Assembly: GCF_016654005.1 (NCBI RefSeq)
Contig: NZ_JAEPWN010000010.1
Span: 104,387-168,386 of the forward strand
Direction: 5' to 3'
DNA: 64,000 bases
From: Brevundimonas nasdae
Lineage (GTDB): Bacteria; Pseudomonadota; Alphaproteobacteria; Caulobacterales; Caulobacteraceae
Both the position numbers and the translations under genes were made by a program. Within the stretch, counting starts at the first letter, position 1. The number at the start of each line of letters is the position of its first letter. The notes beneath the pieces were generated by a model. The model searched no databases, was not told where the DNA came from, and worked only from the letters and a program-made list of their open reading frames with translations. Shown here piece by piece: positions 37,636-48,804 of the stretch.

Positions 37636-38751
37636 TCACGCGCGGGTGGTGAAGCTGCGCTCTTCCTTCAGGGGGCGGATAGGGCGGACGACATCCGGCA
37701 GGGGCGGCTCTGCAAAGGGACGTCGGGCCAGCAGGTCGCCGTAAACATCCAGATAGCTGCGCGCCATGGCGGTGGACGAAAAGCGCAGGTCAAAGCGCGC
37801 GCGCACCGTCTCGCGGTCCAGCAGGCGGGTCCGGTCCGTGGCGGCGACGGCCTGTTCAAGCGTATCCACCAGGAAGCCGGTCCGTCCGTCCTCGATGATC
37901 TCGGGCGTCGAGCCGCAGCGGAAGGCGACCACCGGGGTGCCGCAGGCCATGGCCTCGATCATGACCAGACCAAAGGGCTCGGGCCAGTCGATGGGAAACA
38001 ACAGGGCGTCCGCGCCGCCCAGGAAGGCCGACTTCTGGTGGTCGCCGATTTCGCCGATGAATTCGATCAGGGGGTTGTCCTGGATCAATGGGCGGATCGT
38101 CTCCTCCCAATACAGCTTGTCGGCGGCGTCGACCTTGGCGGCGATCTTCAGGCGCCGGCCCAGCTTGGTGGCGATCTCGATGGCGCGGTCGGGGCGTTTC
38201 TCCGGCGAGATGCGGCCCAGGAAGGCCAGATAGCCCTGGGACTTGGCCGAAAACTGATAGTGGTCGGCGGGCATGCCGTGGTGGACGGTCGCCTTCCAGT
38301 TGGCGAAATGCAGCGGCTGTCTCTGGTTGTCGGAGATGGAGACCAGTCCGAAATCACTCCAGCGCGCATAGACGGCGGGCAGGTCCTTCATGTCCAGACG
38401 CCCGTGCAGGGTGGTTATGGTCTTGTCCGCCCACGGCTGGAAAACCGGGAAGTGGATCATGTCGGTGTGGAAGTGGATGACGTCGAACTCATCGACGCGG
38501 TCCAGCACCTCGCCCAGCATCGACAGGTGCGCGGCCAAATCGGACTTTAGCGGGGCGGGGTCCAGGCGGATGGCCTGATCGCGAACGGGGACCAGCCGCG
38601 CCCGTGTCTGGGCGTCGGCGCTGGCGAACAGGGTCACATCGTGACCCAGGTCGACAAGGGCGTCCGTCAGGTGCGCGACGACGCGCTCGGTCCCTCCGTA
38701 AAGCTTGGGAGGGACAGCCTCATACAGCGGCGTGACCTGGGCGATCTTCAT
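37636..38751 (-). CDS. Glycosyltransferase family 4 protein
   Basis: GT-B retaining glycosyltransferase of 371 aa. The N-terminus KIAQVTPLYEAVPPKLYGG is typical of GT4 enzymes, with the nucleotide-sugar binding half showing FLGRISPEKRPDRAIEIA, LFPIDWPEPFGLVMIEAMACG and the E-X7-E style motif. ATG 38751 fits the domain start; an upstream ATG at 38793 adds a non-conserved leader. The gene precedes the debranching enzyme in the same direction, suggesting a role in an intracellular glucan or glycoside. The sugar donor is unknown. Confidence 0.88.
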   Translation of the reverse strand: MKIAQVTPLYEAVPPKLYGGTERVVAHLTDALVDLGHDVTLFASADAQTRARLVPVRDQAIRLDPAPLKSDLAAHLSMLGEVLDRVDEFDVIHFHTDMIHFPVFQPWADKTITTLHGRLDMKDLPAVYARWSDFGLVSISDNQRQPLHFANWKATVHHGMPADHYQFSAKSQGYLAFLGRISPEKRPDRAIEIATKLGRRLKIAAKVDAADKLYWEETIRPLIQDNPLIEFIGEIGDHQKSAFLGGADALLFPIDWPEPFGLVMIEAMACGTPVVAFRCGSTPEIIEDGRTGFLVDTLEQAVAATDRTRLLDRETVRARFDLRFSSTAMARSYLDVYGDLLARRPFAEPPLPDVVRPIRPLKEERSFTTRA

Positions 38752-38878
38752 GATGTGGTGCTCCGGCCTGCGGGAGCAGACCGTTGGCATCAACGAAGAT
38801 CAGACTGTCACGTTCCTCCGCATCCCGGTGAATTGCGGAAGTAGGGTTTTCAGTTTTTCTGTCGCGGGCGGGGCGCCG

Positions 38879-39988
<1,110 letters not shown>

Positions 39989-39995
39989 TCATGGT

Positions 39996-40022
39996 GAATC
40001 GTTACGGTTAAGGCGGAGTAAC
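39996..40022 (-). promoter_or_regulatory. ccrM control region: CtrA-like box and GANTC leader site
   Basis: Reading toward ccrM, GTTA-N7-TTAA (40022-40008; one mismatch to the CtrA consensus TTAA-N7-TTAA) is followed by GATTC (40000-39996), 38 bases before the start codon. In Caulobacter ccrM is activated by CtrA and carries GANTC sites in its leader, so the same logic is expected here. Confidence 0.65.
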
Positions 40023-40044
40023 CGACGCGAAAGATCGCGTCGGT
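40021..40044. terminator. Hairpin between katE and ccrM, possible katE terminator
   Basis: Perfect 10-bp inverted repeat (40021-40030 with 40035-40044) around AAGA. In the katE direction it is not followed by a strong T-run, so it may be a weak or Rho-assisted terminator. It abuts the CtrA-like box of ccrM. Confidence 0.5.
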
Positions 40045-40054
40045 TTCCATTCTG

Positions 40055-42136
40055 TCAGGCCAGCATCCGCACCTTGGGCTCGCGGTCCCACTGCCGCGTG
40101 CGGGCCGGTTCGATGAAGCCCTTCGCCGATTGGGCGATGTCGACGACGCCGTCGTCAGGCTCGACGCCTGCCTTGTCCAGCAGCGGTTGGGCCTGAGGCG
40201 TGAAGCCGACGGCCTTCAGGTGACCGAAGGCGTCCTTGGCGAAATCGACGGCGGCCCCTTCCTTCAGCAACTGCGCGCAGCCGTCGTCGGACAGGATGAT
40301 GGCCACCGCGTCGAACAGGACCGAGGGACTGCCGGCCAACTGGCCATCGGCCGCCAGGGTCGACCCGTCCGCCAGCTTGGCCCCGCCGATCTTGGGCGCG
40401 ACGATGAAGACAGAGCCGCCGTCGCCCTCAACCGCCTTGCGTACTGACGACACGACGGCGCCGTCCGAGCCGTCCGCGACCAGTATGGCGACCTTTCGGC
40501 CCTTCAGCGTGTCCGGGTACTTGCCCAGGATGCGCAGGGCAGGCGACGGCTCCAGATCGACCGGCGCGACCGCGGGGGAAGATGCCTTGGGCAGCGGCAG
40601 GTTCAGGCCGTTGGCGACACGTTTGGCCAGGTCTTCATCGACGTTCCTCAGATTGCCCAGGATGCGCTGACGCACATGGTCCAGCGAAACCTTGGACAGT
40701 TCGAAAACGATGGCGCTGGCCAGGTGGGCCTGTTCGGGCGCGGTCTGTGAGCGGAAGAACAGACGCGCCTGGCTGTAGTGGTCGGCGAAGGTTTCGGCGC
40801 GCAGGCGGACCTTCTCACCCTCGACCGCAATGGGGGCGGTGCGGAAACCGCCCTTGGGATCTTCGCGCGGCCCGCCGTCCTCGCCGTTTTCGGCCAGACT
40901 GTTCGGTTCGTAATTGGCGCGGCCCTTGAAGACCTGGGTCTGCATATGACCGTCGCGCTGGAAGTTCTGGAACGGACAACCCTTGGCCTGATTGATCGGG
41001 ATCTGGTGGAAGTTGACCGTGCCCAGACGCGACAGCTGGGTGTCCTGATAGGAGAACAGCCGCCCCTGCAGCAGCGGGTCTTCGGAGAAGTCGATGCCCG
41101 GGACGATATTGGTCGGCAGGAAGGCCGCTTGTTCCGTCTCGGCGAAGAAGTTGTCCGGGTTGCGGTTCAGCACCATGCGGCCGATGATGCGGATCGGGTG
41201 ATCCTCTTCCGGGACCAGCTTGGTCGGGTCCAGGATGTCAAAGGGCAGGGCGTCGGCTTCGGCCTGACTGAACAACTGGACGCCGAACTCCCATTCGGGG
41301 AAGTCGCCCTGGGCGATGGCTTCATAGAGGTCGCGGCGGTGGTAGTCGGGATCGGCGCCTGCGATCTTGACCGCCTCGTCCCAGCAGGTCGACTGGGTCC
41401 CCAGCTTGGGCCGCCAGTGGAATTTGACGAAGGTCGGCGTGCCCTCGGCGTTGATCAGGCGGAAGGTGTTGACGCCGAAGCCTTCCATCATCCGCAAGCT
41501 GCGCGGGATGCCCCGGTCGGACATGGCCCACATCAGCATATGGGTGCTTTCCGGCATCAGGCCGATGAAGTCCCAGAAGGTGTCATGGGCGCTGGCGGCC
41601 TGGGGATAGCCCTTGTCCGCCTCCATCTTCACCGAATGGATCAGGTCGGGGAATTTGATCGCGTCCTGAATGAAGAAGACGGGGATGTTGTTGCCGACTA
41701 GATCCCAGTTGCCCTCGACTGTATAGAATTTGACCGCGAAGCCGCGCACGTCACGCGGCGTGTCCACCGATCCGGCGCCGCCTGCGACGGTGGAGAAGCG
41801 GGTGAACAGTTCGGTCTTCTTGCCCACCTCGGTCAGGATTTTCGCCGTCGTGAACTCGGCCAGGCTGTCGGTCAGTTCAAAAAAGCCATGGGCGGCCGAG
41901 CCGCGGGCGTGGACGATGCGCTCGGGAATGCGCTCATGGTCGAAATGCTGGATCTTTTCGCGGAGGATGAAGTCCTCAAGCAGGGTCGAACCGCGCGTCC
42001 CCGCCTTCAGCGAATTCTGATTGTCGCTGATCGGTGCCCCATGATTGGTGGTGGTGCGGGCCTCAGGCGCAGAGGCGGTCTGATGCAGTTCCCCGCCATC
42101 ACCCGCGGTCGCTTCCGTGATCTTCCTGGTCGTCAT
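40055..42136 (-). CDS. katE: Catalase HPII-type, large subunit (clade 2)
   Basis: Heme catalase removing hydrogen peroxide, usually a stationary-phase enzyme. It is 693 aa, the large-subunit class. The distal His segment is ERIVHARGSAAHGFFEL, the proximal heme-ligand signature is RLFSYQDTQLSRLG, and the extra C-terminal flavodoxin/DJ-1-like domain begins near KGRKVAILVADGSDG. ATG 42136 has AGGGAGG upstream; the longer frame from 42226 is rejected. It is divergent from murC. Confidence 0.96.
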   Translation of the reverse strand: MTTRKITEATAGDGGELHQTASAPEARTTTNHGAPISDNQNSLKAGTRGSTLLEDFILREKIQHFDHERIPERIVHARGSAAHGFFELTDSLAEFTTAKILTEVGKKTELFTRFSTVAGGAGSVDTPRDVRGFAVKFYTVEGNWDLVGNNIPVFFIQDAIKFPDLIHSVKMEADKGYPQAASAHDTFWDFIGLMPESTHMLMWAMSDRGIPRSLRMMEGFGVNTFRLINAEGTPTFVKFHWRPKLGTQSTCWDEAVKIAGADPDYHRRDLYEAIAQGDFPEWEFGVQLFSQAEADALPFDILDPTKLVPEEDHPIRIIGRMVLNRNPDNFFAETEQAAFLPTNIVPGIDFSEDPLLQGRLFSYQDTQLSRLGTVNFHQIPINQAKGCPFQNFQRDGHMQTQVFKGRANYEPNSLAENGEDGGPREDPKGGFRTAPIAVEGEKVRLRAETFADHYSQARLFFRSQTAPEQAHLASAIVFELSKVSLDHVRQRILGNLRNVDEDLAKRVANGLNLPLPKASSPAVAPVDLEPSPALRILGKYPDTLKGRKVAILVADGSDGAVVSSVRKAVEGDGGSVFIVAPKIGGAKLADGSTLAADGQLAGSPSVLFDAVAIILSDDGCAQLLKEGAAVDFAKDAFGHLKAVGFTPQAQPLLDKAGVEPDDGVVDIAQSAKGFIEPARTRQWDREPKVRMLA

Positions 42137-42243
42137 GAAAACCTCCCTGTCATCATGGATATGTGCAGAGCGAACGCGGCCGGGCCGCAATGGTCCCAGC
42201 GTCACGGAAGAAACTTCGGGGGACACGGACCAACAGAAAAGTT

Positions 42244-42258
42244 CGCGCCTAAGGCGCG
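42244..42258. promoter_or_regulatory. Interrupted palindrome between katE and murC
   Basis: Seven-base perfect arms around one central base (CGCGCCT-A-AGGCGCG) in the divergent katE/murC spacer. It could be an operator for either gene, but GC-rich palindromes of this size are not rare in such DNA. Confidence 0.3.
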
Positions 42259-42299
42259 GCGCTCTTCGCAGGGGCCAAGACGGCGTCTAAGAGGCTTGG

Positions 42300-43742
42300 A
42301 TGATCGCACGCCTACGCCCCGTCCCCTTTGATCTTGGCCCAGTCCATTTTGTCGGCATCGGCGGCATAGGCATGAGCGGCATCGCCGAGATCATGTTGAA
42401 GATCGGCTATTCGGTTCAGGGTTCGGACGCCAAGGCCAGCGCCAACACCGAACGGCTGGAGCAACTGGGCGCGAAAATCTTCATCGGCCATGACGCCGCC
42501 CATGTGGGCGAGGGCGTTTCGGCGGTGGTCTATTCCACGGCGGTCAAGGCGACCAACCCGGAGATGATGGCGGCGCGCGAGCGTCGGATCCCACTGGTGC
42601 GGCGCGCCGAGATGCTGGCCGAGCTGATGCGGCTGCAGTTCTCGGTGGCGGTCGGCGGCACGCACGGCAAGACTACGACGACATCCATGGTCGCGGCCTT
42701 GCTGGATGCGGGCGGTCTGGACCCCACCATCGTCAACGGCGGCATCATCAACGCCTATGGCACCAATGCGAAAGTCGGCGACGGCGACTGGATCGTGGTC
42801 GAGGCGGATGAATCGGACGGCAGCTTCCTGCGTCTGAAGTCGACGGTGGCCATCGTCACCAACATCGACCCCGAGCATCTGGACCACTACGGCGACTTCG
42901 AAGGGGTGCGGAAAGCCTTCATCGATTTCGTCGAGAACATCCCCTTCTATGGTTTCGCCGCCGTCTGTCTGGACCACCCGGAGGTGCAGCGTCTGGTCGC
43001 CGCCATCGATAATCGGCGTCTGGTGACCTATGGCGTCAATCCTCAGGCCATGGTGCGGGCCGAGAATATCGACATGGGGCCGGACGGCTGCCGGTTCGAC
43101 GTGGTCTTCCAGGGCGCGGGCGCCGAAGCCGACGAGACGCGGATCGAGGGACTGCACCTGCCGATGGCGGGCGGCCACAACGTCGCCAACGCGCTTGCCG
43201 CCATCGCCGTGGCGCGTGAACTGGATGTGGCCGATGACGCTATCAAGACCGGTCTGGCCGGATTCGGCGGGGTCAAGCGTCGCTTCACCACCACGGGCGT
43301 GGTCAACGGCGTGCGGATCGTCGACGACTACGGCCACCACCCGGTCGAGATCGCCGCTGTTCTGAAGGCCGCGCGTCAAGTGGCCCAGAACGCCGATGGT
43401 TCGGGCCGCGTCATCGCCGTCGTCCAGCCGCACCGGTACACCCGCCTGCGCGACCTGATGGAAGAGTTCTCCACCTGCTTTTCCGACGCGGATTCCGTGA
43501 TCGTCGCCGACGTCTATCCGGCAGGCGAAGCGCCGCTGGAGGGGGTGGACAAACATGCGCTGGTCGAGGGCGCGCGCCGCTTCGGCCACCGCTCGGTCCA
43601 GCCGCTGGAAAGCGTGCAGGCCCTGCCGGGCGTGATCGCTGAGGAAGCCCGGCCGGGCGATCTGGTCGTCCTGCTGGGTGCAGGCGACATCACCGCCTGG
43701 GCCTATGCCCTGCCGGGACAACTGGAGGCGCTGAAGGGCTGA
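42300..43742 (+). CDS. murC: UDP-N-acetylmuramate--L-alanine ligase
   Basis: First stem-peptide ligase, attaching L-alanine to UDP-MurNAc in the cytoplasm. It is 480 aa: [21 protein letters not shown] loop [31 protein letters not shown], and C-terminal [15 protein letters not shown] and [11 protein letters not shown]. It restarts the dcw series about 15 kb after murG. It does not overlap murB because an opposite-strand gene intervenes. Confidence 0.96.
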   Translation: MIARLRPVPFDLGPVHFVGIGGIGMSGIAEIMLKIGYSVQGSDAKASANTERLEQLGAKIFIGHDAAHVGEGVSAVVYSTAVKATNPEMMAARERRIPLVRRAEMLAELMRLQFSVAVGGTHGKTTTTSMVAALLDAGGLDPTIVNGGIINAYGTNAKVGDGDWIVVEADESDGSFLRLKSTVAIVTNIDPEHLDHYGDFEGVRKAFIDFVENIPFYGFAAVCLDHPEVQRLVAAIDNRRLVTYGVNPQAMVRAENIDMGPDGCRFDVVFQGAGAEADETRIEGLHLPMAGGHNVANALAAIAVARELDVADDAIKTGLAGFGGVKRRFTTTGVVNGVRIVDDYGHHPVEIAAVLKAARQVAQNADGSGRVIAVVQPHRYTRLRDLMEEFSTCFSDADSVIVADVYPAGEAPLEGVDKHALVEGARRFGHRSVQPLESVQALPGVIAEEARPGDLVVLLGAGDITAWAYALPGQLEALKG

Positions 43743-43764
43743 GCGGTCTGCGCGCTGTCTTAAC

Positions 43765-44445
43765 TCACGCCAGGAACCGCAGGATCATGTGTCCGGCGAT
43801 GAAGGTCAGGAAGCCGACGCAGACATAGGCTGTGGCGAACGAGAACAGCCATTCCTGACGATCCTGCAGCCGCAGGATTTCGTCGGCGTCGGCACCGCCC
43901 TTCTGGATCAGCTTCTTGTCCGCATCGACGAAGGGGAAGATCAGCGCCAGGGTGATCGCCATCGGCAGATAGATGATGACCAGCGTGGCCAGGGTGGTGA
44001 ATGAACTGCGCCCTGCGCTGAACCGGGAGAGAAAGGCGTTCAGCCCCTCCTGATGGCCGATCGGCACATAGATCGCGAGCAAGGACGCGATGCCGATCAC
44101 ATAGAAGACGGCGTAGAGGGCGATCTGCCCCCGCGTCTTGGCGGTGCGCGGCGGCGGGGCGTGGGGTTCAGAGCCGATGACTGGCATTCTGTCGCCGATC
44201 TGCATCTCGCCCGACGCCAGCTTGCGCCGGATGGCCCAGAAATAGCGGTAGAAGGCGCGGTGCAGGATCGGCAGGCCGATGAAGGCCAGCAGCGCGGCCA
44301 GCATGAAATTCAGCACCGCATTGGATGATATGGCCCCAGCGCCGTGATTGTAGGCCAGGACCGAAAGGCCGATCCAGCCCAGCAGCAATACAGCCGTCAG
44401 CGCCATGCTGAGCGCGATGATCTTGAGCGCGGAGAGCAGTTTCAT
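43765..44445 (-). CDS. Multi-pass membrane protein of unknown function, 226 aa
   Basis: Five predicted membrane segments (about residues 8-30, 42-62, 107-128, 148-172 and 200-224) separated by short polar loops, one of which is Pro/Arg-rich. No recognisable domain. It lies on the opposite strand between murC and murB, with only 22 bases to the murC end and 91 to the murB start, so it interrupts the dcw operon. It could affect envelope biology by position, but that is only a guess. Confidence 0.75.
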   Translation of the reverse strand: MKLLSALKIIALSMALTAVLLLGWIGLSVLAYNHGAGAISSNAVLNFMLAALLAFIGLPILHRAFYRYFWAIRRKLASGEMQIGDRMPVIGSEPHAPPPRTAKTRGQIALYAVFYVIGIASLLAIYVPIGHQEGLNAFLSRFSAGRSSFTTLATLVIIYLPMAITLALIFPFVDADKKLIQKGGADADEILRLQDRQEWLFSFATAYVCVGFLTFIAGHMILRFLA

Positions 44446-44536
44446 CCCGCGTCTTTAGGCGACGCCGCGCGGTGCAGGCCAGTGTGCAGGACGCGGCCTC
44501 TTTGATTTCCATGCCGACGCCGCTATCGGAGCAGAC

Positions 44537-45451
44537 ATGACCTGGCGTGATGATCTCCCTTCCGTGCGTGGCAAGCTGTTGCGCGATGAGCCTCTGGCGC
44601 CCTTCACCTGGTTCCGCGTGGGCGGGACGGCGGAACTGCTGTTCATTCCCGCCGACGCCGATGATCTGGCGGACTTCCTGAAGGGGCTGGACGCCTCCGT
44701 GCCGGTGACGGTGCTGGGCGTCGGGTCCAACGTCATTGTGCGTGACGGCGGGGTCGAGGGCGTTGTGATCCGTCTGGCCGGGCGTCCGTTCGCGGGCGTG
44801 ACGGCGGAAGGCGACACCATCACGGCGGGCGCAGGCGCGCTGGATTCCATGGTGGCCCGCGCCTCGGCCAAAGCGGGAATCGCGGGGCTGGAGTTCTATG
44901 CCGGGATACCCGGAACCATCGGCGGCGCCCTGACGATGAATGCAGGCTGCTACGGCGCCGAGACCAAGGATGTGCTGGTGTCGGCCTGGGGTCTGACGCG
45001 GACGGGGAAACGGGTCGATTATACGCTGGCCGACTTCGGCTACACCTATCGTCATTCCGAAGCGCCCGCCGACATCATCTGGATCGAGGCCGTCTATCGC
45101 GGAACACCCGATGCGCCCGACGCTGTCGCCGCACGGATCAGCGAGATCACCAGCCGTCGCGAAACCACCCAGCCGATCCGTGAAAAGACCGGCGGTTCAA
45201 CCTTCAAGAACCCGCCCGGCCATTCGTCGTGGAAGCTGGTCGACGAGGCGGGCTGGCGCGGCAAGCTGCATACGGAAACCGGGGGAGGGGCCATGTTCAG
45301 CGACCTGCACTCCAACTTCATGATCAACCCCGGCGAAGCCACCGCCGCTGACATCGAAGGCCTGGGCGAAGCTGTTCGCGCCGATGTGCTGCTGAAGACC
45401 GGCGTTCAACTGGACTGGGAGATCAAACGCATCGGCCGCAGGGTCGTCTGA
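44537..45451 (+). CDS. murB: UDP-N-acetylenolpyruvoylglucosamine reductase
   Basis: FAD enzyme that reduces enolpyruvyl-UDP-GlcNAc to UDP-MurNAc. It is 304 aa: [16 protein letters not shown]-binding [34 protein letters not shown], and [16 protein letters not shown] with the proton-donor Ser. A conserved Glu lies near the C-terminal [13 protein letters not shown]. It heads the run murB-ddl-ftsQ-ftsA. Confidence 0.95.
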   Translation: MTWRDDLPSVRGKLLRDEPLAPFTWFRVGGTAELLFIPADADDLADFLKGLDASVPVTVLGVGSNVIVRDGGVEGVVIRLAGRPFAGVTAEGDTITAGAGALDSMVARASAKAGIAGLEFYAGIPGTIGGALTMNAGCYGAETKDVLVSAWGLTRTGKRVDYTLADFGYTYRHSEAPADIIWIEAVYRGTPDAPDAVAARISEITSRRETTQPIREKTGGSTFKNPPGHSSWKLVDEAGWRGKLHTETGGGAMFSDLHSNFMINPGEATAADIEGLGEAVRADVLLKTGVQLDWEIKRIGRRVV

Positions 45452-45557
45452 AGTCGCTGCGCGTTCCTTTTCGCGAACATCGAATTTGAGCGGCGGGGCG
45501 ATAAGGTTGATGACCTGTTAAGGACATTTGTTGCATCGGTTCCTGCTGGAGCCACGC

Positions 45558-46499
45558 ATGACCCGTCCTTTCCAAGATCTGCATGTCGCCGTCCTGATGG
45601 GCGGTCTTTCCGCCGAGCGCGAAGTGTCGCTGTCGTCTGGCGAACAGTGCGCCCGGGCGCTGGAGCGGCAGGGCGTGCGCGTCAGCCGCGTGGACGCGGG
45701 GCGTGACCTGGCCAATGTGCTGGCCGGCCTGATTAAGCCTGACGTGGTGCTGAACTGCTTGCACGGCGCCTGGGGCGAGGACGGCTGTGTTCAGGGCGTT
45801 CTGGAAACGCTGAAAATCCCCTACACCCATTCCGGCGTGCTGGCCTCGGCCCTGGCGATGGACAAGGACAAGTCCAAGGCCGTGCTGCGGGCTGCAGGCG
45901 TCAAGGTGCCGGGCGGTGGTTTGTTTGACCGTCATGAGGTCGCCAGCCGCCACGTCATCGACCCGCCCTATGTCATCAAGCCGAACGCCGAGGGCTCATC
46001 CGTCGGCGTCTTCCTGGTGCCCGAAGGCGCCAACCGCCCTCAGGCCGAGGTCGGCGCCTCCGACTGGGCTTATGGCGAACAGGTGATGGTAGAGCCCTAT
46101 ATCGCGGGCAAGGAACTGTGCGTCACCGTGATCGGAGAGGCGACGGGTCCGCGCGCCCTGACCGTGACCGACATCACCCCGACCAAGGGCTTCTATGATT
46201 ATGAAGCCAAATATGCGCCCGGGGGCTCGGTCCATGTGCTGCCTGCAGTGCTGCCCGCCCATGTGTTCGAGACGGCGCTGCGTCAGGCCGAGCTGGCCCA
46301 TGCTGCAATGGGTTGCCGAGGGGTTTCCCGGTCCGACTTCCGTTATGACGATGTTAAGGACGATCTCGTTCTACTGGAGGTCAACACTCAGCCCGGCATG
46401 ACCCCGACCTCGCTCGCGCCAGAGCAGGCCGCCTATTCCGGAATGAGCTACGAAGACCTGGTTCGGTGGATGGTGGAGGACGCCTCATGCCCGCGGTAG
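45558..46499 (+). CDS. ddl: D-alanine--D-alanine ligase
   Basis: ATP-grasp enzyme making D-Ala-D-Ala for MurF. It is 313 aa: [63 protein letters not shown] and the metal/ATP site [20 protein letters not shown] 45558 with GGAG upstream is chosen over an alternative start at 45528. The end overlaps the ftsQ start by 13 bases. Confidence 0.95.
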   Translation: MTRPFQDLHVAVLMGGLSAEREVSLSSGEQCARALERQGVRVSRVDAGRDLANVLAGLIKPDVVLNCLHGAWGEDGCVQGVLETLKIPYTHSGVLASALAMDKDKSKAVLRAAGVKVPGGGLFDRHEVASRHVIDPPYVIKPNAEGSSVGVFLVPEGANRPQAEVGASDWAYGEQVMVEPYIAGKELCVTVIGEATGPRALTVTDITPTKGFYDYEAKYAPGGSVHVLPAVLPAHVFETALRQAELAHAAMGCRGVSRSDFRYDDVKDDLVLLEVNTQPGMTPTSLAPEQAAYSGMSYEDLVRWMVEDASCPR

Positions 46500-47365
46500 T
46501 TCGCGGCGGTCGGCGACAGAATTCTCAAGGCCCCAAGGGCGCAGGCTCCGGCGGGGGCGGGCGTTCGCGCGGCGGCTCTCAGAATGCGTCCGCCATCCCC
46601 GGAAAGATGGCCGCCATCGGCCGGATCGACGTTTCGCCTCGCACCATGATCATCGCCCTGGCGAGCGGCGCCGTGTTGTTGGGCGTGGTTCTGGCGACGG
46701 GCGCGCGGGCCGAACGTATCGGCGCCTCCTTCTCGCACGGCGTCGACAATCTGACGGCCAGCATGGGCCTGACGCTGAACCGGGTGCATATCACCGGCGC
46801 CACGGCCGAGGCCGAACCCGACATCCGCCGCGCGCTGGACCTGCACGCAGGACAGCCGATCACCAGTCTGGATCTGGATGCGATCCGCGATCGCGTCCAA
46901 GCGGTGGGCTGGGTCAAGGAGACGCGTGTCGTTCGCCTGCTGCCCGACACCCTGATTGTCGAGATCAAGGAGCATGACCGCCTGGCCGTCTGGCAGGAGG
47001 CTGGTCAGATCAAGGTGATCGACTCCCGGGGCCAGGTGATCACCGGCGCAGACGCGCGTCGTTATCCCAATCTGCCGCTGGTGGTGGGCAAGGGCGCCGA
47101 CGTGGCCGCCGGGGACATCCTGCCGCTGTTGAACCAGCGTCCGCGCCTGATGGGCCGGATCGACGCCCTGGTCCGCGTGGACGAGCGCCGCTGGGACCTG
47201 CGGCTCAAGGACGGCAGTCTGATCCAACTGCCTGCGACGGAACAGGAGGCGGCCCTGATCCGCCTCGATGCGCTGGATCAGCGCGAACGCCTGCTCGACC
47301 TGGGCTTCGCCCGCGTCGATTTGAGAACTCCCGACGAGGTCGCCGTGCGACCCGCCGGCGCCTGA
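46487..47365 (+). CDS. ftsQ: Cell division protein FtsQ
   Basis: Bitopic divisome scaffold protein linking early and late division proteins. It is 292 aa: a cytoplasmic Gly/Arg-rich low-complexity tail (about 1-45), membrane segment 55-72, POTRA domain from [18 protein letters not shown] through [17 protein letters not shown], then the FtsQ beta domain. GGAGG stands 8 bases before ATG 46487. It overlaps ddl, and ftsA follows after 12 bases. Confidence 0.93.
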   Translation: MPAVVRGGRRQNSQGPKGAGSGGGGRSRGGSQNASAIPGKMAAIGRIDVSPRTMIIALASGAVLLGVVLATGARAERIGASFSHGVDNLTASMGLTLNRVHITGATAEAEPDIRRALDLHAGQPITSLDLDAIRDRVQAVGWVKETRVVRLLPDTLIVEIKEHDRLAVWQEAGQIKVIDSRGQVITGADARRYPNLPLVVGKGADVAAGDILPLLNQRPRLMGRIDALVRVDERRWDLRLKDGSLIQLPATEQEAALIRLDALDQRERLLDLGFARVDLRTPDEVAVRPAGA

Positions 47366-47377
47366 GACGAGACTGGG

Positions 47378-48736
47378 ATGAAGACGACGATGGCGGGCAA
47401 GCAGGGCGGCAAGGGCGGCAAAGGTGGTGATCGCGGGGCGTCTCTGGACCCGCGCGCCGGACGCGCGCCTGTAGTGGCGGCGCTGGACCTGGGCCAGTCC
47501 AAGGTCTCCTGCTTCATCATGAAGCCCGACGGTGTGCGTCACGCCGACCGCACCATCCGCGTTGCGGGCGCCAGCCACGTCCAGTCCAAGGGCATCCGGG
47601 GCGGGGCCATCATCAATATGGACGAGGCCGCCCAGGCCATCGGCCATGCCGTCGAACGCGCCGAACGCGCGGCGCAAAGCCCTGTGTCCGGCGTCGTCGT
47701 CACGACGGCCATCGGCCAGATGGCCAGTCACCGGGTGCAGGCCCGTGTCTCTTTGGGCGCAAACCCCGTAGGCGATGCCGATCTGGCCCGCGCCATCGGC
47801 ATGGCCCTAGCCCAGATCCGCCTGCCCAATCGCCGCCCGATCCACGTCCTGCCGATCGGGTGGTCCGTGGATGGCGCGCGTGGCGTGCATGATCCGCGCT
47901 CGATGCGGGGCGGCTCGCTCGGTCTGGACCTGCTGGTCGTTTCGATGGCCGAGAATGTGTTCACGACCCTGAGCCATTGCCTCGAACTGGCGCACCTGGA
48001 CCTGCAGGGCGTCGCCGCGGCACCGGTCGTTTCATCCCTGGCCGCGCTGGAAGAGGATGAGATGGATCTGGGCGCCGTCTGCATCGACATGGGCGGCGGC
48101 TCGACCAGCGCCGCCGTCTGGGGTGGGCGCTCTCTGCTGCACATCGAAAGCCTGAATGTGGGCGGGGATCATGTCACCTCCGACATCGCCCGCGGCCTGT
48201 CGACGTCCAAGGTCGGCGCTGAACGCCTGAAGACCCTGCACGGCTCGGCCATGGCCAGCGCCAACGAAGACCGTGAAATGCTGGAGGCCCCGCCGCGCGG
48301 CGAAGACGCCTCGGCTGGCCCGGTCATCGTACCGCGCGCCATGCTGAAGACCGTGATCGCCCCCCGCGTCGAGGAAACGCTCGAACTGCTTCGCGACCGT
48401 CTGAAAGCCGCTGGCGTCGGCCTGGAGCCGGGTGCAGGCCTGGTCCTGACCGGCGGCGCCAGCCAACTGAACGGCGTGCGTGAACTGGCCGTGCGCGTCT
48501 TCGACCGCCCTGTCCGTCTGGGCAAACCGCAGCGCGCCCCCCACCTGGCCGACGCCGCCTCCGGTCCCGCCTTCTGCGCCACCGCCGGCGTCCTCCTCCG
48601 CGCCGCCTACGGCCCCCGCGAAGCCGTGTCGGCCCGCAAGCTGATGGCGAGGCAGATCACAGCGGCGGATGCGCCGCGCGTCCACCGCGGCAATGTCGTT
48701 GGCCGCGTCGCAGGCTGGTTGCGGGACAACCTGTAG
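47378..48736 (+). CDS. ftsA: Cell division protein FtsA
   Basis: Actin-like ATPase that tethers FtsZ to the membrane. It is 452 aa with an unusual Lys/Gly-rich N-terminal extension (about 1-25), then VVAALDLGQSKVSCFI, the SHS2 region, the ATPase phosphate loop CIDMGGGSTSAAVW, LTGGASQLNGVRELA, and a C-terminal amphipathic membrane-targeting helix (GRVAGWLRDNL). In most relatives ftsZ follows at once; here a receptor gene and a terminator intervene. Confidence 0.95.
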   Translation: MKTTMAGKQGGKGGKGGDRGASLDPRAGRAPVVAALDLGQSKVSCFIMKPDGVRHADRTIRVAGASHVQSKGIRGGAIINMDEAAQAIGHAVERAERAAQSPVSGVVVTTAIGQMASHRVQARVSLGANPVGDADLARAIGMALAQIRLPNRRPIHVLPIGWSVDGARGVHDPRSMRGGSLGLDLLVVSMAENVFTTLSHCLELAHLDLQGVAAAPVVSSLAALEEDEMDLGAVCIDMGGGSTSAAVWGGRSLLHIESLNVGGDHVTSDIARGLSTSKVGAERLKTLHGSAMASANEDREMLEAPPRGEDASAGPVIVPRAMLKTVIAPRVEETLELLRDRLKAAGVGLEPGAGLVLTGGASQLNGVRELAVRVFDRPVRLGKPQRAPHLADAASGPAFCATAGVLLRAAYGPREAVSARKLMARQITAADAPRVHRGNVVGRVAGWLRDNL

Positions 48737-48777
48737 GTGGTATTTTCAGCAAAAGTTTCCGTCAGCCGCTGAATGTG

Positions 48778-48804
48778 AAACGACGTTCATTTTGTCGTTT
48801 TTTC
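48778..48804 (+). terminator. Likely intrinsic terminator after ftsA
   Basis: AAACGAC (48778-48784) pairs with GTCGTTT (48794-48800) around a nine-base loop, followed by more T residues. It lies 41 bases after the ftsA stop and would separate ftsA from the TonB receptor transcript. Confidence 0.6.
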
